This document shows positions 59,401 through 64,000 of a stretch of 64,000 nucleotides of DNA, piece after piece. Both the position numbers and the translations under genes were made by a program. The stretch is taken from contig OX637359.1 in NCBI GenBank assembly GCA_951799405.1, positions 4,088,201 to 4,152,200 of the forward strand. The letters run 5' to 3'. The notes beneath the pieces were generated by a model. It ran no database searches. It saw only the letters and a list, made by a program, of their open reading frames with translations, and was not told the DNA's origin. Source of the stretch: Agapetus fuscipes. Its lineage: Eukaryota > Arthropoda > Insecta > Trichoptera > Glossosomatidae. Numbering within the stretch: position 1 is the first letter of the stretch; every line of letters starts with the position of its first letter.

Positions 59401-59880
59401 GGATTCGCTGAATAATTTGAATAAGCACATCACACCCTCACTCAGGGATCAGCTTCATTGGCTGAAAATAAAGGAGAGGGTAGAGTATAAGGTCTGTTTA
59501 ACTGTATTTAAGTCCTCGCAGAACATTGCGCCACTGTATATCTCAGAGTTATAAATTTTGAAAAGATTTTTGTGAAACGTTATGTGTGGGGGACACAGTA
59601 GAGGGTAGGCGGGGTACCCTGAGGTCTGCATGCAATACTGCTGTGAATAGATTCAGGGTTCCCTGCAGAAGCAACATGGCCAATTATTTAGATCGTGCCT
59701 TTTGCATTGCTGGCCCTCTGCTGTGGAATGCCTTACCACACGAGCTGAGAGCTGTGGAGAGTACAAGTGCATTTAAGTCAGGATTGAAGACATGCTTGTT
59801 CAGGAGGGGCTATGGCTCTGCAGTGCCCTTGCAGTGAATTCACAAAACGGCACTAAAAATATTGTCAATTTATTATTATT
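59401..59880 (+). pseudogene. LINE W 3' end
   Basis: LHWLKIKERVEYKVCLTVF, a stop, then frame 59586-59837: GTLRSACNTAVNRFRVPC, YLDRAFCIAGPLLWNALP, LKTCLFRRGYG. 3' UTR ACAAAACGGCACTAAAAATATTG, then (ATT)n at 59871-59886. CR1/L2-type; inactivated by the stop and by the RTE-like insertion. Confidence 0.82.
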
Positions 59881-59948
59881 ATTATTAAGTGTATTTAAAC
59901 TGTTGAAATTATATATTAATAAAGTTCGTTTCCAACATCATTTATTAT

Positions 59949-60167
59949 TCCTTGATTAAAACGTTGGTTTGAGTTAGACCACCAGTATTGTAAAAATTGG
60001 CTCACTTTGCCAATGTAACTGCTGTTTCAGAGAAGAGCGGCAAAAAGTTGCCGAGCTTATGTTCATCGAGATATGCAAGCAAAAATTTGCACGTGTCTTC
60101 TGGTGAGCATGCATTTCATATGACTCTTCAATGTTAGTATATCTTTGCAACTTAGATATAGAATATA
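59949..60167 (+). repeat. Family A repeat with internal deletion
   Basis: TTCCTTGATTAAAACGTTGG to TTTGCAACTTAGATATAG; the TTTGGTTTTT middle is shortened. Confidence 0.88.
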
Positions 60168-60817
60168 TTAAATACTCCTGGTTACTAAGAAAATGCACCG
60201 TCATTTTTTTAATTATTTTTATTTGATGCAATTTTTTTTTAACACATCATTTCTTATTTCTAATACATGGAAGAGTCATGGCTTATACTCTTTACCTCAC
60301 CAAAAAGAGACATAAAGGCTCTTGTGTGTGGTGAGGAGCTTAAAATCAATTCAGAATGGACAAGTACTGAAACATTGTTATAATGAAGGGAATGATGTAA
60401 TAAGTGAATGATTTAATTTAAAATTTACAAAAAAAATATTCGATTTTGATTTATTTTCATATTTTATGTTTAAGTTCATTTTTAAATCTTTGGGAGAGCC
60501 TTGTATTTTGGCGCCCTGGTACAGTCGCACCACTCGAAACGTCCTTAGTACAGTCCTGCTTCTAAGGGAAAGAGTAAATTATTTTCAATTGAATTTTCCA
60601 CCCAATAGAATAATTTCCACGAAATGGCAACCCTAGGAAATGCGTCCTGCTTTTCCGGGAGCAGAGATAAACCCAGAAAGAAAAAAAACAAACAAATTTC
60701 CCATAATGTACGATGTAATCTAGACTCAAAGAGATAAATTTACATTTAATATTGGTTGAATGCGTGTGTTCTATGCCAGAGGGCTATGGTTCGATCGCAA
60801 ACAAGGGTGTCTATAAT
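60168..60817. other. Unassigned; contains a LINE-type hairpin and a tRNA-like scrap
   Basis: CCTCACCA (60294) pairs with TGGTGAGG (60329), with AAGAG...CTCTT inside, as in the LINE UTR at 5676, so a related LINE 3' end probably lies here. 60752-60810 (GTTCTATGCCAGAGGGCTATGG) resembles the head at 56826. Confidence 0.5.
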
Positions 60818-60823
60818 CTTCAA

Positions 60824-61077
60824 TCTATGATCTAAGTTGCAGAGATAGGTTCCATTCAAGATTCATATAGAATGCATTCCCATAGCAGTCACGTATAAGT
60901 TTGCGCTCATACATGTCACTTTTGGGCTAACAACATAAAAATTAAAAACAAAATCTAAAATGAACATAAGCCCTGCCACTCTTGCTGACTTTCCCTGAAA
61001 CAGGGATTTCGTTGGCAAAGTGAACCAATTTCTTATAGTTTGTGTGGTCAGCTTCATACCAACCTCTTAGTCAAGGA
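60824..61077 (-). repeat. Family A repeat, full copy
   Basis: ATGATCTAAGTTGCAGAG to CTCTTAGTCAAGGAA. Confidence 0.9.
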
Positions 61078-61104
61078 ACCTTATTCCAACCTATAAGTGA
61101 ATTA

Positions 61105-61250
61105 TTTAGCGTTTTTGGTGTTTATTTCAATCCCAGAATGAAAAATATCGTCAAAGTTTACTCAGCCTTAGAAAAAAATGGGAACCTGTACCATTGAAAG
61201 CTGGGAAACCCTCATTGTAAGTAAAATTTGTTAACGTAAGGCCACCCACG
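61105..61250 (+). repeat. SINE B body, diverged
   Basis: GGTGTTTATTTCAATCCCAG, AAGTTTACTCAGCCTTAG, AAAGCTGGGAAACCC, AACGTAAGGCC. Head and tail are missing. Confidence 0.8.
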
Positions 61251-61455
61251 CTACTTTTCAATGTCATCCCTGTTTCAGGAAAGTTCAGCAAAAGTTGCAG
61301 GCCAAATGCTCATTTGAGAGGTTTGGTTTTTTAATTGTAAGCACACAGGTAGCATTTGTAAGCACCAAAATAAACATGTCTGTTTGTGGGCATGCATTTA
61401 GCATTAATTTTAAATATACATTTATCTTTATATCTTAGATTGTAGATTACAGACA
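61251..61455 (+). repeat. Family A repeat, 5'-truncated
   Basis: TTTTCAATGTCATCCCTG to TATCTTAGATTGTAGATT. Confidence 0.88.
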
Positions 61456-61492
61456 TCCTATTGTTTTAAATAATAGTTTCAGGCTTACATGG

Positions 61493-61620
61493 TCTACTGA
61501 TGATGCTGGAAAAATGTTAACCGGGATCTGTTGTCGTGGTCTGTGGAAGCTGGAGCTTCCGGACGTTTTACCCATGTCCGGAAGCTTTAGCTCCCACAGG
61601 CCACTGCAACAGATCCCTGA
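61493..61620. repeat. Repeat K, both arms head to head (palindrome)
   Basis: GGGATCTGTTG...AGCTTCCGGAC (61523-61564) pairs with GTCCGGAAGCT...CAACAGATCCC (61576-61617), about 42-bp arms with roughly seven mismatches and an 11-base loop. The upstream CTGATGATGCTGG block matches the flank of arm 2 at 45360. Confidence 0.85.
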
Positions 61621-62179
61621 AAATATCTCTCCACCATACTATTGTATTGCTTAAAATAGTAGTTGAACTGAATTAACTAAATCGTTAATCTTCCACACAA
61701 ATTAGAATTGATTAATCTTTGACTTTTACAACTAAATTGCAATTAATTAATAAATATCCGTTAATTGGAGTAGAGGGCTCTAGCGCTGCAAGGCTGTGAA
61801 GCTTTTTGATTAATTGGGTTCGGGTCTTTCCGAGTCCGAAACCACACTGAAAATTGAAAAGCCCTTTCGGTACTTTCGGCCGCACAACAAAGGCACCGCA
61901 GAGGGCTCTACAGGCTTCGTGAGGTCTCTTTAAGATATGAAGATGGTTGAATTTTAGTAAAAAGCAAAAAAAAAAAACAAATTAAATTGATGAACTTTTT
62001 AGAGTTTGTGTATTTAAACATTTAAGAGTTTGTGTATTCACACAGTGAAAATTCATTTTTATGAGGAATTATAAAAATATTAAAAAAAAACACAAAGTTT
62101 TTTAAATCTTAAATTGAGTATTTATTTCACCTCGGGTACTTTCGACTTTATTTTTATTTTGAACAGGAATACAACAGCA
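61621..62179. other. Unassigned AT-rich stretch
   Basis: AATTAATTAATAAATATCCG-type words; AGAGGGCTCTA occurs at 61773 and 61911. No gene seen. Confidence 0.4.
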
Positions 62180-62363
62180 TATAGGTTGGTATGTGGCTGA
62201 CCACCCATACTGTAAAAAAAAAAGGTTCACTTTGCCAATGTCACCCCTGTTTCAGGGAAGGACGGCAAGAGTTGCAGGGCTTATGTTCATTTGAGATTGG
62301 GTTTTTATATTGTAGGCCCACATGCGGCATGTGTTAGCGCGAAGTTATACATGTCTGCTTTGT
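62180..62363 (+). repeat. Family A repeat, part 1, split by element G
   Basis: TATAGGTTGGTATGTGGCTG to ACATGTCTGCTT. Resumes at about 62977. Confidence 0.9.
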
Positions 62364-62976
62364 TATGTTATTTTATAATAACATTGAAAGAACAATCCCG
62401 AAGTGTGCAGTGTATGTTTGTGGGCCGAACGGAGCCGAACGGTCACGGAAGCGGCCGAACTGCACCGTATGAACTAATCAGGCCGTCGTTCGTTAGTTCC
62501 TGGCGAGATGTGAAGTGAGTCAGACGTTAGCGACCAAGCACCAAGCGGTGCAGGAGGGGGCACTACGATGGAGCTCCCTCCCCCCCCATCTACTTGGATT
62601 TCCTGCCAGCAAGGCACCCGCCTTGTGGACCAGAGGCATAGGAGCGCCCACCCAGAGGCTCCCACGTGTGGAGGCGTCCGCCCTGTGAACCGCCCGCGCC
62701 GCTAGCCTGGGGCGCTGCCCCAGGCCTTCCGTTTAGAACTCCAGCCAACGGAATAGGGAGTGTTCTAGTGACAACCTGTAGGTCTGGCCAATCCCTTATT
62801 TCCTCTTTTCCCCCCCATATTAGTACAGAAATAAACCCTTATTTGTTCATGTTTAACTTATCTTTTAATTATACAACCTTCCCAAGATATAAGTAAGCAA
62901 TACCAAAGAAAGAACCCCACGCCCTGAGAGTGATGCTGATGAGAGCTAGCCGGATGTAAGTATCCTGAAGATACCT
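62364..62976 (+). mobile_element. Element G, copy 1 (LTR-like, unclassified)
   Basis: About 610 bp, GC-richer than the surroundings. Starts with hairpin TGTTAT/ATAACA (62366-62383); shared blocks GTGTGCAGTG, GAGCCGAACGGTCACGGAAG, ACCAAGCGGTGCA, TGGAGCTCCCTCCCC, AATAAACC, AGTGATGC-GATGA and CTAGCCGGA; ends GAAGATACC. It replaced about 11 bases of family A. No open coding frame kept in both copies, so probably a solo LTR or non-autonomous element. Confidence 0.75.
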
Positions 62977-63020
62977 TAATGTAAATCTTAAATGATATAT
63001 ATCTTTGCAGCTTAGATAAG
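62977..63020 (+). repeat. Family A repeat, part 2
   Basis: TTAATGTAAATCTTAAATG to GCAGCTTAGATAAGATTAG. Confidence 0.88.
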
Positions 63021-63177
63021 ATTAGACTAGATAAATAAGATATTCATAAACAATTCCTTCCGCCTATTACCGTATTCTACAATTGTGTATTTTAACGTTT
63101 TAATCATATCAAATAAATTATTAAGAAAAATAAGAAAAAGCAAAACCCTAAACCAAAAAAAAAAAAAAGTATAAATC
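63021..63177. other. AT-rich spacer between the G copies
   Basis: Contains an A14 run at 63154-63167. Nothing else seen. Confidence 0.35.
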
Positions 63178-63797
63178 GTTATGTTATTTTTAAAATAACA
63201 TTTAAAATATCAAAAGTGTGCAGTGCATGTATCGTGGGCCAAACAGAGCCGAACGGTCACGGAAGCAACCGAACTGCGCCGTGCGATCTCATTCGGCCGT
63301 CTATTATCGCTCGCCAGTTCTCGGTGACCAGGCAGCAGGGTCAGACGTCGGCGACCATGCACCAAGCGGTGCAAGGGGGGGCATTTCAATGGAGCTCCCT
63401 CCCCTTCTACTTGGATTTCCTGCCAGCAAAGGAACTCGCCTTGTGGACCAAAGATGGGTGCAAGGAGCGCCCACCCAGGGGCTCAAAGGTGTGAAAGCGT
63501 CAGCCTTGTGAGTCGTCGCTGCCTGGGGCGCTACCTCAGGCTCTTAGTTTGGAACTCCTTAGGCTTAGTCTCCGTAAGCTTTCCGAAACAGGTCTGGCCA
63601 TTTATTGTTTCCCATTTCCAGTCCCTTATTAAGTAATAAATAAACCTATAGTTATGTCCTTTAAATCATGTTTCAATATACAACCCTTCCCAAAGTATAA
63701 AGTAAGCAACATAAAGAAAGAAACCCACGCCTTGAGAGTGATGCCGATGAAGCTAGCCGGAGTGAGTATCCTGTAGGTACGTCCTGGAGATACCTTT
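63178..63797 (+). mobile_element. Element G, copy 2 (LTR-like, unclassified)
   Basis: Same order of blocks as copy 1, with a longer 5' hairpin TGTTATTTT/AAAATAACA (63183-63201) and ending GGAGATACC. Direct orientation, about 200 bp downstream. The copies differ by many substitutions and small gaps, so they are not a recent LTR pair. Confidence 0.75.
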
Positions 63798-64000
63798 CCA
63801 TGTAAAACCTCATATATATTCCTCATATAAATAAAAAAAAAAAACATCTCGTCCTCATGATGGGATAAAGAAAGAAAGGTCAGGAGAAACGGAGGGAGTA
63901 GAAATGTAATGCGCATACCAAACACGTCAACTTGCTGAAGTCATTTTCAAGAGGACACTGTTACAAAATTACAAGACCAAAATCAATCAACCAATCTTGA
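63798..64000. other. Unassigned right edge
   Basis: A-run at 63833-63843; no gene or repeat recognised up to the window end. Confidence 0.3.

Noticed and set aside
62291..63511. Several 60-97 codon frames in element G
   Set aside because: The two copies of G do not keep the same frame open across their length; GC-rich sequence alone explains the open runs.

Overview
This is AT-rich metazoan DNA with no host gene that I can support. Every recognisable coding stretch belongs to a transposable element. The mix of a BEL/Pao LTR retrotransposon, several LINEs with CR1/L2/Daphne-like reverse transcriptases and (ATT)n or (ATC)n tails, RTE-like and R1-like LINE ends, hAT and pogo DNA transposons, and three tRNA-derived SINE families suggests an arthropod. 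I cannot name the species. No bacterial-type operons, ribosome binding sites or terminators are present, and no rRNA, CRISPR array or free-standing tRNA gene is seen.

Layout: 1-4732 is the 3' part of a BEL/Pao element (gag-pol open to the left edge, polypurine tract, 3' LTR), inserted in a LINE whose 3' end follows (4733-5830). 5980-8350 is a tandem array of a roughly 264-bp repeat (family A) plus a SINE. 12107-13894 is a hAT transposon with an 8-bp target duplication, holding a 5'-truncated LINE with an intact reverse transcriptase. 14-34 kb is dense in SINEs, family A copies, small TIR elements and LINE stumps. 38539-40171 is a pogo-like element with TA duplication. 43.4-48.2 kb holds a TIR element, a complete solo LTR inside a SINE, and LINEs nested in LINEs. 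48.9-52.4 kb holds a long palindrome, a TIR element and a 15-bp minisatellite with inverted arms. 53-59.9 kb has more nested LINEs, one with a 19-bp target duplication. 62.3-63.8 kb holds two direct copies of a GC-richer 600-bp element.

Repeat names used here: A = unclassified repeat of about 260 bp with (ATTAG)n at one end, about 45 copies (plus = reading toward that tail); B = tRNA-derived SINE of about 320 bp, over 20 copies; C = second tRNA-derived SINE with two alternative tails; S = tRNA-Leu/Ser-like SINE; D = LINE remnant; E = repeat with a conserved reading frame; F, H = small TIR elements; G = 600-bp element; J = LTR-like promoter repeat; K = palindromic repeat; N = short block seen three times; W, X, Y, Z = four CR1/L2-like LINE families.

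The elements interact as hosts and guests. LINE X and SINE C share a 3' tail, the expected sign that X mobilised C. Nested insertions give a relative age order: family A, SINE B and family F are often hosts; the LTR at 43776, LINE Z at 53249 and the RTE-like LINE at 58913 are among the younger arrivals.
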